Source of the DNA: Casuarius casuarius
Lineage: Eukaryota > Chordata > Aves > Casuariiformes > Casuariidae
Direction: 5' to 3'
Assembly: GCA_003342895.1 (NCBI GenBank)
Contig: PTFA01000005.1
Coordinates: 164,561 to 228,560 of the forward strand
DNA length: 64,000 nt
Below, in pieces: positions 1 to 14,485 of this stretch (the stretch's first letter is position 1; every line of letters begins with the position of its first letter). A model generated the notes under the pieces. That model made no database searches, was not told the origin of the DNA, and worked only from the letters and a program-made list of their open reading frames with translations. Both the position numbers and the translations under genes were made by a program.

Positions 1-3000
1 AGAAGCTGAACTCTTGCTTTTAACTCCTGCTCTTATAGTCTGTGTGCTGGTGCTCTTTCTCCCTTAATTTCTGCAGCACTGGAGCTGGCAGTCCCAATTT
101 GAATCTCAGAATAACGTTACCTCTCAGGCCAGAGGCTTAAAAGAGAAACTTTGGCAGCCTTTGTTCTGCTTCATCTGTTGTGGCAGTGTGAAACAAAATA
201 TTTTTTTGATGAGCCTTTGTGTTAAGTGGAATAGATCATTAACTTGCTAAAGTAAAGATGATCTGGGGTAGACAAAGAGATAATTCTGCAGTGAAGTTAA
301 TTTCTGAAGGACAAATCTATTTGGACAGGAGTTANGACAAATTTATGGTTTTGCACTTCACTCCTAGGCTAATATTTGATGACTCCTCATATTCCCTCAC
401 ACAGTAAACCTAGAGACTGTTCTCTCTGAGATTGGTCTCTGTTGATATGTTGAGACTTCACAGATGGATTAAGCAGATGAGTAGTGAGGGCAGTTGGATC
501 TTGAAGTATCAGCAGTAAGATCTATTCAGAAACTGTTAACTGAAGGTATTTTCTTATGTAAGAAGAACCTGTTAATCCAAGGTTATACTAAAAGCTTTGG
601 GGGAGGCTAATAGCATGGAAGTTGGAGTCTCCTCTTGGACAGAGCTGGCTGTTAATTCCCTAAATTCTTGATGGAAAACTGTTTTAGCAAGTCAGTTTAT
701 AAGGAAGCAAGTTTGCAAGTACCTCACCATCTACTGTTTGCCTAGGCAACTGCTGGTCTCTTCCCTCTTCTGGTTGAATCTTTAGCTAACACTTCTTTGG
801 AGGTTGCTCTTCTGTGACTTCTGTGTTTGAGTACAGGAAGAATCTAAATTATTGCTTCCCCCACCTCCCCTTAGAGCAGGTAGAAACATGGGAAAGATTA
901 AACTGTTTTACACCCTTCCCACTCAGGATATTAAGCTACGCCAGGGCTCTGTCTTTCTATTAAGATGTTATCAGTGTTACTTCTACAGCTTCATCAGGTG
1001 AAGCAGCATCTTAAAAGTGCCTCCAGTCCAAACTGTTTATCTAGTACTTCCTGCAAAGCCTTCCTTCCAGAATCAGGAACACTGCTAGAAGGAGTCTTTC
1101 AAGCTCAGGACCTAGTGTGAATGTTGTGTGGGGGAAGAACAGGTTTGCCGAATATTCATCGAGTGGTTTCCAAGTGCCTGTGATGCTTCCTGATTGAGAG
1201 GAATGTTTGGGAATCGCACTGGATCGTGAAGCACAGGGGAAGGGAAGGGCAGCTGTGCTGAAAAAGCTCATTTGTAGGTCACAAAAAGAATGGTTTAGGC
1301 ACACAGTACCTGACTACCGCTTGTACTTAAAAAGAAATTTGGACAGGTTAGTTGTTAGCTGGTTTTCTTTCCTTTCCCATGGAACTTGGCTCAGACTGAC
1401 TGAGGGAGTGGCTGTGGATCTAGCTTTCCCTTTCCTGTTTAGGTAAGGGAGGTATATGTTTGGCATTTAATGCTGTAAATGAAGCAAAGGCCTTGTCCAA
1501 ATCCTTGCCTTTGTAAAAATGTAAATATATCTTCCTTAGCCTTCTGTGAATCTATGGGAGATGTGTGGTAGGCTGTGGAAGCCTTTGTTTCTGACTTGAG
1601 TACAGACTGCAAGCAGATCACAGGCTTTTATTTTTATGATATGTAAAATTAAGCCAGAGGCTTAATTTTGTTGCAAGTCACTTGATTTTTTTGGCTAAGC
1701 AGTAGTGAGCTCAAATTGTATGTGAAAATGTTGACTTTTTAGCAGGTTAAAACAGAAGATGGAATCAAGCAGCTTTCTGGTGTTATTGTAACACTCATCC
1801 ATGTTCTTTCCATCTTGCAGAGCTTGATAGCCACTACGGTGACTTGTAAGTCATGTTAACTCCCTTGTTGAAGAGACTGATAATAGAAGGCAAACCTTTG
1901 TTAGCTTGATATGTTAACTCTGAAGCTTTAAGATAGATCAGAAGTCTGTAATAACTGTTTTAGGTTCATCTTGATTAGAAGAAAATAGGCTAAAGTTAGT
2001 TAACCTTTGAGTTTGAAAATATATGCAAGACCAAGATGCTTAGTTCTCTCTCTGAAATTGTTAGTCTAGAACTTGTCTACAGTTGGGTGGAGATAGCTTT
2101 CTGAAGAAAATTCTGAGCCTCAGATATAAATAGTCCTGATTGAGAAGGGTCGTAAGCTTCTTTTTAAAGTCATATGGTAGAGCTGTTGCCTTTTAGCTTA
2201 GTTTCTTCCTTCAGGAGTTTCATGGTGACCAGCTAGCAACCTGATCTGGTGTAGTGCTGTGCCAGTGATGCGGGTAAATTAGATGCATTCCAGGCTGGAT
2301 CAGTTAGCTGGGTGCCAGGCTTAAGGTGTAACTTCTGTTTCTGCTTAAGTACAAAATGACCAGTGATAGCTGCAGAATCCAGGGCTTTTAAAAGTTGTGG
2401 CAATCTGTATCCNGTCATATTCTGAAAGAAGTTAGACTCATTTGAGATGAGTAATGGCTGCAAACTTGCTTGCAAATCTTATGCCTTTCTCAAGGCATAA
2501 CATAAAATACTATGCTTTATTCTTAAATAATGAATAATTATTTAAAAGAATAATGCACCTCATTTTAACATGTATAAGAGCTTAAAAGGGACATAGTATA
2601 TGATAAAATATGAAGAACTGTGATTTGGCAAAGTCTTTTGTGTCTTGGAAATGCTACTGTATTCAGTGTTCAGCCCTCCAAGCAGCTGCATGTGTATGTT
2701 TGTGAACAATAATAACAATTTAAAAAATCTCAGAGGAGTGGGATTTTGCATAAACAAGTATCTGATTCTGAATATGAGGTAGCCAGAGGCTTATGTGCTA
2801 CATAATCTGCAAGATGAGAACATATGGGGGAAAAAAACCTGCATCCTCTAAAAGTTCTTAGAGCATCTAGCACCACTTCCCAAAAGATGTTTCAATGAAA
2901 TGAAAATAAAATTACATATAATGTCTTTTGACAGGGAAAAGAGAACAAGTCCAGAAATATGACCTGTGCAGGGCAGTTTTTGACAAGACATTTTAATTAT

Positions 3001-3524
3001 GCTCTTGTACTAATCTGTTCTTCCTTGCTGGTGTAAAAATGTGGGGTACGCATGCCAGTCTTTCCTTGGCTGAAAGTGAATTTGGAAATTGGAGGAGGAG
3101 AATATTTAATTTTTGAATCCCAAATTGCTTGTAATATGAGCGGGCTAGTCATCATCCTTACATTTGAGTCTCATCTGTTGAGTTATATGTCAGGAGTTGA
3201 TAACTGAAGATGGTGACTGTCCCTAGCTTGTACTGACATTAAAGGGGAGGAAAGCCACTGGTTACTTAACAGACAATTTGATGAAACATGAATATGCAGG
3301 TGTAGTTTAACAGTTTGATGCATCATATCTGCATGGGGCACATTCTTCCAGCTCCACTCATCTGTGATGATGGATATATATGATGATCTGATGTGATATG
3401 TACAGATGCATTGCATGAATTGAAGTTGCACTTGTATCTATTTATCCTTGGCAAGGAGCCCTCCCTCTTTTGCTCCCGCTTGCTTTCTTTCAGCAGAGTA
3501 GGTGGCCTCCTTTTCCTCTCTCTC
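1..3524. other. Non-coding sequence, probable 5' intron of MICAL3
   Basis: I see no supportable coding exon, RNA gene or recognisable transposon here. Open frames are short (80 codons or fewer), start at random Met codons and resemble no protein I know. Because the coding start exon at 30106 begins with a splice acceptor, at least one 5' exon lies upstream of it. This stretch is therefore either 5'UTR intron or sequence upstream of the gene. Isolated N bases are at 335 and 2413. Confidence 0.5.
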
Positions 3525-3733
3525 TTCTAAACACCCAAATTGTTCTAAACACCCAAATTGTTCTAAACACCCAAATTGTTCTAAACNNNNNNNNNNNNNN
3601 NNNNNNNNNNNNNNNNNNNNNNNNNNNNNNNNNNNNNNNNNNNNNNNNNNNNNNNNNNNNNNNNNNNNNNNTTCTAAACACCCAAATTGTTCTAAACACC
3701 CAAATTGTTCTAAACACCCAAATTGTTCTAAAC
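3525..3733. repeat. 18-bp tandem repeat (minisatellite) interrupted by a gap
   Basis: Perfect copies of the 18-bp unit TTCTAAACACCCAAATTG start at 3525, 3543 and 3561 with a partial copy at 3579, and again at 3672, 3690 and 3708 with a partial copy at 3726. The N gap lies between the two groups. Because 18 is divisible by three, the array stays open in several frames on both strands; the periodic peptides predicted across it are artefacts. The true copy number is unknown. Confidence 0.97.
3587..3671. other. Assembly gap (85 N)
   Basis: A run of 85 N lies inside the 18-bp tandem array. The flanking units are 93 bases apart (3579 to 3672), which is not a multiple of 18, so the gap length is probably an estimate. 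The array likely collapsed or broke the assembly. Confidence 0.98.
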
Positions 3734-4207
3734 TTCATCTTGGGTAGGGTGAGGGTCTGTCTTCTGTGATTGTCCTTTATTCTGATGTCTTGCTCGATGC
3801 CTATAGCTGGTGCTCAAGTATGGCAGATGTATTTTGTTTCCAGAAACCAGCACGTTTTTGTGTGTGAAACATACCTTTGGCTAGGCAGGTTGTGTAAAAC
3901 TTTCTTCTTAAGTGCCAGATAACTAGCTTTGAACAGCAAAAGACCCAAATTCAGGTGTTTCCCCCTCCAAAGAGCTTATTTGCAAATGACATCCCTCTCC
4001 TCGTAACCTTGTCTTAGTGTGCTTTAGTCTAAAAATACTTAGTGCTTATGTGAGATGTTAAGGACTAGTGTTTTGCTTATTTCTGGGGAGAGACTGATGG
4101 TTTTTTAATGCAATTCATGTTATAGTTCACAAAAGATAAATTCTGGCTGAATGTTGAACATTTGAAAATTTGACCCTTAGTAAAGTGTTTACATGTTACA
4201 TAGCTCA

Positions 4208-4229
4208 ACACACAGAGAGAGAGAGAGAG
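4208..4229. repeat. Short (AC)n(AG)n microsatellite
   Basis: A few CA dinucleotides run directly into about eight GA dinucleotides (GA part 4214-4229). Simple sequence repeat. Confidence 0.85.
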
Positions 4230-7200
4230 CATTGCTCTTAAAGCGGAGGAGAAATGACATGAATATTTTTGTTCTGCCTGTACCAGTGAAAAGGGCATGT
4301 AAGATACTACAAATTTGGAGACATAGGCATGTGTGCTTCTCATCTCTAGGTCTTTGAGGCAGCAGTAGTGAAACAAATCTCTTTATACTGCAAGTTCTTT
4401 CCTCCTTTCAGAATCTTTCCAGGACCAAGCTGGCTCTGTCAGCATCATTTGTACACTGATCAAACAGTTTCATTCTTGGCGTCTAAACAGCTTCAAAAAT
4501 TAGACTTGAAAGATTTGTTCATTTACCTTGGTTTGTTTTGTTTTGTCAAGGTTAGTAACACATCAACTCTGGAAAGAACAAATTCAAGGTTTGTAGCACA
4601 ACAGCTTTGGAGAGAGCAAGTTCATGTGTGAATACTGCTTGGGGAGGTCTCTTACCAGAATAGTTAAGGGTGCTTGTGCAATATTACTCATTTGACTAGC
4701 TTTAATGCAAAAGAATGAAGCTAAGTGTAGCTTCTCCTTTTTATGATTCATAAGGTGTGCTGGCGGAAGAGAAAGCTATTGTATGTTGAGATGAAAATCT
4801 CACAGGTGCTTGTACAGAAAAATTAAGAAAAGACTAATGAAAGCTCGTACTGTTGGACACTTGTAAAATTCTGCCTTTGTACAGCTAACAGAAGTGGTAA
4901 GTTGATTAGGTGTCTGAGCAATGCCTTTCTAGCCATGTTTTCAGTGTAGTGGAGCTTGTCACAAGTTTTGCCTGTAACAAATTGGTGTTTTGCTATTAAC
5001 CTGAGCTGAGACAGCTGGCAAGAGTCTGAAGAAGAGTGCTTTCCAGTTCATGCATCTGCGGAGTCTTGATAAATCACTTGTTGGCAGACTGCAAGGGTGG
5101 AGGCTATCTGCTCTGTTCTATTGTCTGTTCCTTTGCATTTTGGGATGGTAACTGGGACAGTGAGCGTGTTTTTTCGTGGCTTCTCTTCCACCATTTGTCA
5201 GGTGATCTACAGTATGATGGCAGGGAGCTTTTTAGTCCCTTTCAGAGTTTGCCCAGCCATGAGGGCCAGGATCGTTCTGTCTGTCTGATGCTGAATTCAG
5301 TGCATGTGTTCTGTTGTTCTTGTTGTTTTGGGGTGGTTTTTTCCTCCCCGCTTCCTTCCTCACTTTCCAAGATATTTGAAGACCAGAGTTTGACCATGTA
5401 AGTAATCCTAAGAGGCAGGAGATAAAATCTTAGGAGAAGCTGCCAGTCAGCAAGGGGATTAGGGAATGTGTTTTAAAACGTGCTTGGATAATAGAAAATT
5501 TTGAATGTTTCTCTGTAGACTATTGAAGTCGAAAAGGCGGGGGAAGGAGTGCCTCTTCTAGAGGTTTAAAGATGATTGTAAAAGCATGTTTACTGGCTCT
5601 TCTGCTTTTTTTTGGGGGGGGGGGTGGTGGGAACAGCTGCCACAGCTATAGAGAAGGCCCCATTTTAAGAATCCCCCTATTCATGGGGTGCAGGATGACT
5701 TGGTATAGATAATTAGTTGACACGTGGAGCCATTTCACTTTAGAGTCATCAGTTGAAACACAGTCTTGGTTGTCAGAGGGTTGTTACCACAGGAGGTTTT
5801 TTAATGAAGTGAGCTGGCAATCTGTCAGGCTCTTAGGGCATGAGTTTCTCCAAAACTACCATAAATGGAACTTGCAAATAACCTTGGAGTCAAAGAATTA
5901 AGCAGGTGTCGATGATAATCCAAAGAAAGGAAGTAAGCACATAGGGAGTAACAGGCACTGAGCACTTGTGCTTGTACAGCTGATAAATGGGGTGCTTATA
6001 CATTCCTTCCTGAACTTCAAATAAGAAAAGCTATTCAGTAAAGTGATGAGAAGCTTCTAACTACATTCATCTACATTTTCACTGTCCAGATAAAAATAGA
6101 AACCCATAATGATAGCACGTTGTTGGCTAAGTTAGGCACCAGCAGAGCTGTGCTTTCACAGTCAGAACAGGGAGTCCTCGAGTCCCTTTTGACTTCCAGT
6201 CAACTTTTATGTGTAGCAAGTTATGACTCTGTTTCCAGTAGCTTTTTTTTATTGTCCCCCTTAGCTTTTGTATATACTGTTCTTCATCGTAGGTGATATT
6301 TTGTTGCAGTGAAATTGAGGATGACTTTTCTACAGTATAATTGGCAGCTGAGTGATTAATTCCTGGGGAAAACTGAAGACTTGTGACTTTTTCTGTTGCC
6401 CTCCTATAAACTCTGCATGGAATGCTGTCACCCTTCTGCATGTCCTCAGAGGGGAGGATGAGGTGGTACTGTTCTTCTCTCCACCTCCGTTGTTCNGGGC
6501 TTAATTTACTAATTTGCTTGGATGGTTGAGGAGGTTGTGTTAGTGTGGTGCAGTATTTGTAAACAGTGTTTGTACTGTAACTTTTTCTTTTGTAGACTGT
6601 CTGTCCCCCCCTCCCCCATCCAGCTTATCCCTTCTCCCACTTCCCCCTGTATGCGTACCCTAAGCCAAGCTAAACAGCTCCGTTCATATGGACCTGGTTA
6701 TTCCTTAGGGAAGGGAATAATAATAATAAAAAAAGTAACTGGCGCTGAAGTTTCTTATTGAGGATAGCGATGCTGAAAGCTGTTCTGGCTGGAAATGTGA
6801 ACCTAGAATATGTCTCAGAAAACAATCTTTGCTTTTTCTTCTCCCTCTCCACCCCAGTCTTGCCACATTGTGGTCAGAAGTCCTTTTTTAAAGTTTACAA
6901 CAGTTCTGGATATTTTCTTTGACTGAAATCAGTATAACTCTGAAACATATACTCTTGACATGAAATCATCTACTCTAGGGATCTGTGGTAAGTGAACAGA
7001 AAACCAACTGCCACATCACTAGGGTCCTTTCCACTCCCCCCCCGCCTTGGTGTGATGGGGGGAGTAAATAAGAAATGCTATACAGTTTTCACTGAAATGT
7101 GTATATGCAATCTAAGAACTTCAGCACTGGAGCTGACTGTCTAGTGGCTCACTTCTATTAAACTTGCATGCCATGATCTTTCTCTTGGTCTGCCCTCCCC

Positions 7201-10200
7201 CTTTAAAATCACAGATGATAGATTTCTGCTTTACACCTGCACCTCTTTCATTATCTCCCAAAGAGCACCCAGTTTAATGGATGGACTGAACTCTGTCCTG
7301 TTGTGATTGGTGAGCAGTGGCGTAAGTGTGCATAATTCAAATGAATCAATTTCCCTGGAGTGCAAAATTGAAAAGTGGGAGGTTAGCCAGCAGGGTATGT
7401 TCTCTCTTTCTAGAGGAATGGTGAAGTAAGGGAGCAAAAGTGCTGAGGCAGCTGGCTTAATTGCACCACATTAAGTGACAGCAGCATTGGTTGAAGAGAA
7501 TTCTGACGTACTGGGGAGCAGATAAATTGTGTGCTGCAATCAAATGAAGTAGAGCTCCTCATGATGAAGACTTTGTGGAGTCTGCAGAAGCACTCCTCCT
7601 TAAAATGGTGTCAGGCTGGCAAAAAGTGGGAATTATGCAGGGACTGGGAAGGGATATAGAGACCTGAGGCTGAACTGTCAGAATAACACTGATTGCATCT
7701 AGTTGTTGGTTTGCCTTGTCCAGCACTGTTTTGTGAGTAGTCCCTTGTCTTGCTGCTTTAAAGGTGAATAAATAGATTTTATAGCAAGGACAGTATGTGC
7801 TTTCTTGGCCACAGGCTTGTTTCTAACTGAACTTGTCTTCCTGTTTCTCTAAAATTTCTCCATTCTGAGTCTTGAGTACACTTGTTACCCATGTAACTCA
7901 GATTGTCATGCCACATGAAAATACCTGCTGATTTGAAAAATGAGATGTAACTTGGGTTGTCTGAGTCATAGCTATTTGCACGTTCTCAAGGACCATGCAT
8001 TTTGGCTTTGGAAAGAACTACTAAAAACTACCCTAGAAACTATAGGCGTTCAGGCTACGTTTGCTTTCTGCCTGCTTAGGCAAAGCTTAATTTGCTGCTT
8101 CCTTGAAAACACATAATCACTGTGCTATCTTTAGCTGCTTTGTGGTGTAACTTCACCCCATGAGAGACAGAACATCACAGATGGTTTATATTTTCCTGAA
8201 CAAAACATACTCTAGGAGAATAGGCATGCTCTGAAGCTTTTCTCTTTGAGCAGCTTGCTGGCTTAAGATGGTAAATCAGATACTTTTAAAAGCTGAACAA
8301 AAGTAACTTATAGTAGTAAGATTTTTGACCTCCCAGATTCATATCAGCAGCTTGCAACTTTCTCCTTTGTTGAAAGAAACTCCCCAGTGTGAGTAAAATA
8401 TGTAAGCTTCTGAAGGTGTGTCCTGAATTATCAGATTCAGATGGTCACACTTAAAATGGACCATGATCCAGGGACTGAAGTTTGACCTCTCAAAAGTTTC
8501 CTTAGTTATAATCAAGCACTGGTGAAAACTCACCATGGCAAGGCACTGTAAATGTTTTGAGTATACTGGTCCTGTGCTTGCCTTTTCTAAAAGGTTGAAT
8601 GTGAATCCCGAAGAAATGCGTCAGGCTTATTCTTCCTTCAAAAGTTACGCAGTGACTAACTTTTCGAGTCACCTCATTGACTGAGAAGAAGAAAAGGAGA
8701 AGAATACTCGATGAGAAGTGCTTTCGGCTTTTTTAAGTAAAATTGTGCATTTACTTGAACGTGACTTATTTTTCTTAAATTGTTTCATGATTCTTGCCAC
8801 ACTTTCAATGTGTAGGTAGAAATAGTTGTCTAACTTTGAGTGCTTTAAATTTCTAAAGCCCTTTTCTGGTCTGACCAAAAAATAAAGTGTGACATCTACA
8901 GTTAACTAGCAAAGGTAAGTCACCCTAATTCCCTCTTTCCTTAGGTACTATCTGATTAATATTGGCTATTTGTGATTACAGTGAAAATCTTAACTACAGT
9001 AATCTTTCCCTTTCTCATTCTTTTGTTAGCTTTCTAAATTAGCTATGGACAAATTAGTTTTCAGCTTGGAACAAGCTCATTCCCCTTGGAAATGTATGGA
9101 TTTTACCCGATTGCCTCTTTGGAAAACTTTTGGGAGACTTTTGAATGGGGACCTAGCTGTCCAAATACTATTGAAAGGCTTTTCAGAAACCTTTGTCACA
9201 TAAAGTAAGAGCATGCATGCTGATGAGATTGACATGGATGGGTGAAAAGACATTATGCAAAAGTTGGCGTTTATGTTTGAAAGAATGCTGGCTGTAGCCA
9301 TATCTCACTGACTTAAGTTGAAATGTATAAATGCTTGGCAGCTCTAGGTGTGGGTAGGACAGCTATTTTCATGTATGGCTGCTTTTGGCTGCCAGGAGAA
9401 TACTTATAAATAAAGTCAGAACTGTGGCCATGGTAAGCTTGTGGTAATTGCATGAGAACTGCTGTTTGTTGTTACCAAGACCATACTGAAGCGCAGTTCC
9501 CAGTTTTGGGTGATGGAAGTATTGGCAGATGTAGGAGACCTGTTTGTACTGATGCAGTTACACCAGATCATAAAGGGTAGTGTACTACAGCTTTGATTTC
9601 CTCTGACTTTTGAATGCATGGTAGCGGTACCCCTGTAATGCATTTTGTCTGACAATATGTAGTTTAATTTCAGTTTAAACAGCTGTTATTTCAATAGCTA
9701 CTAGTCATTCTTTCTGTCATAGGAGGTGGTGACACAAGCTCTTGCAATAAAATGACATGGTCTGGTAACTGCTTTTAACCTAGATGAAACAATCTTACTC
9801 CTTCAGGAACTTTTTACCCAATATGATGCATGCTTGACAGAGATAGACTGAAAGGAACAGTTCTTTCATGCCCTGGCTCTTTGTTCTGTGCTTTCCTTTA
9901 CCTCTCTTCCTGAAAATCCTTCATGAAAACATGCCCATCAGTGGGCCCAGATACTGTGCTCTCCCTTATCAAGATTCCTGAAGAAACAGGAGTGAGAAGA
10001 GTCTCTTCTGTCATATACTCTGTATCTGTGANTACAAGGGCCTGCAGGGGAGTGACTTGGGATGCTTCTGGTAGGAGCTCTCTGAATTTGGCTTACCACT
10101 GCAAGTCTCAGGTGTTTGTGCTGAGCTGTGAGCTCACAGTACTAAAAATATATTATCAGGCACCTGACCTGCTCTTGAGCTCTGAGAATATTAATGAATA

Positions 10201-13200
10201 GCTTGGGCAATATTGGAGCTTAAATGCTCTGTGTAAACACTTTAACATCCAATATCAGATATTTTACATCCCACAAGCTTGTTGCCATTGTGTAAAAATA
10301 AAACTGTGAATATTTGTCTAATTTTCTTGCAAGATTATAGAATTTGAATTGGCCTAACTGATGTACCTCCAGGTACCTCAGCAGGACCATAGCCCTAGAA
10401 AGTTGAATTAAGGATCTTGGAACAAAATTCTGCTTAGTGTACAGCTTCTGTGTGACAAGAAAGAGTGATAAAACTGCAAGTTTTTAAAACTACAAGTTTT
10501 AAAAACAATGTTTAGCTTCAGTTTTAAAAAGAGCAATTGGAACCTTTCTTAATGGGGTGAGCAAGATGAAATGTCTGTTAAGTTTTTTTAAGAGGTATTA
10601 CCTTAGAGTTCATAGTGCCTAAACTCAGTGGAAAGGCCTAGGCAAATTATTTTTTGAACAAATTCTTTCTTGGACAGTAAGCAGGTTGGGCGCTCTTAGC
10701 TTCGCTTATGCTATTTCTAGTTAAACTTAGCAGCACTGCAGCTGAAAAACAAAATAAAACTATTTCTTTTCCAGGCGTGTTATTCTACTGAAGTGGTAGG
10801 AACTACCGGTGTGTGTGGCTTGTTTTTTGTTTTTTTCCTCAAAATACTGTCATAAAAAAAATCTTTTGCTCTGACTAGACCTTATTGATTTTATTTTTAA
10901 CTATTTTTTTCAACTTTCACTAGCTTTGAATAATTAGGAAGACTATTACTTTTCTTAAAGCCCCTTCACTAAGGTATAAGAATATTTGTATGGTGCTTCT
11001 TGAGGATCGGCATAAAACAACTGAAGATCACACTCTTTCCTAAGGGATGGGTCCTGTCTTGTCACAAACCTTGTGTTGTTCTTCCTCGCCTGTTTCTGTT
11101 TTGATGGTTGTGCAGCCATGTAGGGAGTCGGATCAAATCTCTGATCTGACTGAACAGGCTGTTCTTGTTTCTTAGGTTAGAGGAGGGTAGTGGTGATGTG
11201 GTCTTCAGCTGAAACTTATTACTGGAGCTAAAGTGAGGGGGGAAAGAGAAAACAACCCCTTTCAGTGGTAGCATGGTCCAAACTAGTTAGATATAAGTAA
11301 AGTAAAAATTGGGTATGTGGAGATCCTGAATGTATCTGCTTTTAGTTATTGCCTCTAATCAAGTGTGTTAGCAGGAAGGTTATGTGGCTGAGTTTCTGAC
11401 CACAGAAGTGGTGGTGTTCCTTTCTACGGTATTATTACATCCTTAAAATATTGAGTGATATGGTTTCATAAACTCGGTGAAACCACAGGGCTGCAGGACA
11501 AAGTTGTGAAATTCAGGAACTAGTTATGATGAGCAAGCATGCTGTCTTTGGCCTGTCTGAAAGGCAGAAAGTGTCTATTGGTACTTCTATTTGGGGTACA
11601 GGTATTTCTTCTTTATCGTGACTAAATGAGGCAGATTATATTTTAAAGTTTTTAAAAAATGTACATTTCAGAGATCTGAATAAATTTTGAAGATTAGACT
11701 CTTAAGCATTTTAGAATATCTTTTTTTCCCCAGTAGACTCTATATCTTGTTCTGTTCTTGCAGCACTATAGACGTAGGAAAAACAAAACATTTGATTCTT
11801 TGAGAGTGTATTTATAGAGGTCAGCGTGGCTCAGTTGCTGGTAATGGCTTCACCTCTGCAATCTCTAGTCCCATTCCAATGTAATTAGTGGTGACTGAAA
11901 TACAGTCTGAGAAGAGTATCCCTAAATTTACAAAATTAGCAGGTGATTTGGAGTGGTTTTTCTGTCTCTGTCCTAGAAATCATTTCATGTACCATTCTTG
12001 GCAGTCTGCAATGGAGAAATGACAATGAAAGGAATTACCCTCCTATCCAGGAGGGCTTCCGCTTCATTTCATGATAGTTTTTTCCTTTGTTTTTTAACAC
12101 TTACAGCTTTTCCTGTCATTCCTGTTTGCAGATTATAGCTTCAAATCAGCTATTGACTAAACTACTGATTACCTTCTAATCTCAAAACTGAACCTCATAT
12201 TGTAATGATCCATAAACTACTAGATATATCATGATATATTTAATGCTTTGGGTGATACTTCTAGTGTGTTGGATAAAACCTAAACAAACCTGTCTGCTGC
12301 TAAAATGAATGTGCTTTTGTTTCATTAAACAATGAACTTGACAGCTCAAAGAAATATTGAGGTTGTTAATTTGTCTGAGCTTAGCCATAGTCAATAGTAA
12401 GGAAACAAGTTTTTAAATTAAGCATATCTGTTGCTCCCAAACCTTAATGCCATGGGCAAAGGCCCATGGTTGAAATGGGCTTTGAGGAGTTTTACCTGGA
12501 TAGATTTTAAGGATTGTAGGAGTAGAAAGGTATTTAGTAATATGCAGAGCCTGATTATATCTCTGCAATGTTCCTTTTATTTACTTCTTGAGGAGACAGG
12601 TCACTGAAGGAAAAACTTCAGATCAGATCTTGAGCAGAAGAGATGAAGTATTCAATAATTTCAGAATTGTAGGTGTGCGGATTTCTCTCTTTAAATGACT
12701 ACAGCTTTTTTAAAAAAATGAGGTCTCTGTAGTAACTTGCTCTTATTTTTTTCCAAAGGGGTAGGTGGCTATATATGTATCACATGCAGAAGAATCTCAG
12801 TTAACAGTGTTATACATGGCAACAGCTGATCTCTTTAGCCTAAACACTTTTTTTTGTTGTGCCATAACACAAGTTTTGGCCAAAAATTGTTGCTTTGGAT
12901 ACTTTCTTCCAAGCTTCAGCATAAATTCAGCAGTTTATATACAAGCCTGGACAATGATGGTAATGTGGTAGCTAAACTTGCCCAACACTCTTATCTGGGC
13001 TGCAGTGGAAAGAGGGACGGATCTTGGGCAGTGATGACACTAGAGAAGGGTTCAGTGCTGTTAGTGCTCATGTCTGGACTAAGCTGGGTGGTTCTTACCC
13101 TATAGAAGGCTTAGTGTTGTTTTTTCCTGGTTTCCAGAGGATTTGGGTGGAGATAGATAGTTTTTAAATAGACCAAAAAAACCCATTTCGCATAAAGTAA

Positions 13201-14485
13201 AAGTTCTTTTTAACATAAAACTTTCACTGGAGAGCTTTGGTTTTGTCATCAGAGTACTGGAAGATGTATGTGGAACGGTGTAAAGAAATATGCCCTGTAT
13301 CACCCAGTATCTGTTGCCTTAAGTAACCATTTTAGGAACTGTTCCCCCATATGATCAGACTTACCTTTTACTTGGCATTTGATTTGTTTCTGCCTGGTTA
13401 ATGGAAGCAGTCTTACTCCTTCTCTCCCAGGCCTTACCCCTTTAATGATGCTGAGGTAATTAATTTCAGTTTTAGACTGCTGCCTGGAACTGCTTCCAAC
13501 TCTGACCTGATGATCTTCTCAAGTCCTCTTGCCTCCTTGCCCCCTATGAGGGGGCGAGGAAAAAAAGACAGACCAGAGGGATAAAAAGGCTGACCTGGTA
13601 GAGGTTCTCCTGTCCAACAGTTCACTTGCTGTCCTTACCTGCATGTGTGTAACAGATTTCCACTAAACAAGGCCTTCTTCTAAGTTAGCTCTTTGTAAGA
13701 TCAACCTGCTCTATGGCTAATTTCTCAGTCTGCCTTCCCCTGTTGGTGACCCCTCCCTTTTTTTCTTTTTTTTCCTTTGAGTAAATTGACCTGTTTTTCC
13801 AAGTGCTCATAGGTAGCTACCCTGAACTGATGCTAGAAACAACCTCTTCCCAGAGGTGAACCTCATTTTAATGAATGACTACTTCATATAGCAAAATTAA
13901 AATGTCAGCCCNGCAGGAACTAATGCCTCTTGTGGTAAAATTGAACCTGGTGTCCTTGAAGGAGTGGGTTCTACTGGTATTCAGTGTTTCAAATCCTCTT
14001 GACATATTTGTAAGTCATCCAAAATGTGGCTTTGTNAAGACAAAGGTGGAGAACTTAATTTTAAAGGCAAACATTTTCCCTTCCTGTCAGTATTACATTT
14101 CCTCACAGCCTTGTAACACTGACAGTGGAGGATAAGAGAATAATCTCTGGCTTTGAACAGTCTATTTAAAACTTTGTGGCTTAGTTCCTAACTGAACAGC
14201 TATTCTCTGTGGCCCCAGTGCCAGGAATTTCACTCTACAGTTGGAAAATATAGCATTGGTCTTTTTATTTATTTTACTTTTGACAGGTGTGAATATCCTT
14301 TTTGATGTCATTAGGTGTCTCTTCCATACTGCAACTCCTAAGAAACTCAGAGGTCTCACGTCAACATCTCAGGCAATGTAATCGATTCTGTGATTTCTTG
14401 AGGTTCTCTTCAGTGTTATTTTTTGATTCTGCCGGAGTTTGTTTACTACAAATTCAGTTGTCACTGAATATGAGCAGTGAGGACT

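Noticed and set aside
3470..3769. Open frames of about 80-100 codons on both strands across the N run
   Set aside because: They consist of the 18-bp repeat read as six-residue periods plus unknown bases from the gap; no gene is implied.
5036..5401. 121-codon open frame, + strand
   Set aside because: Cys/Ser-rich text with no recognisable domain, no exon-like boundaries, and located in presumed intron.
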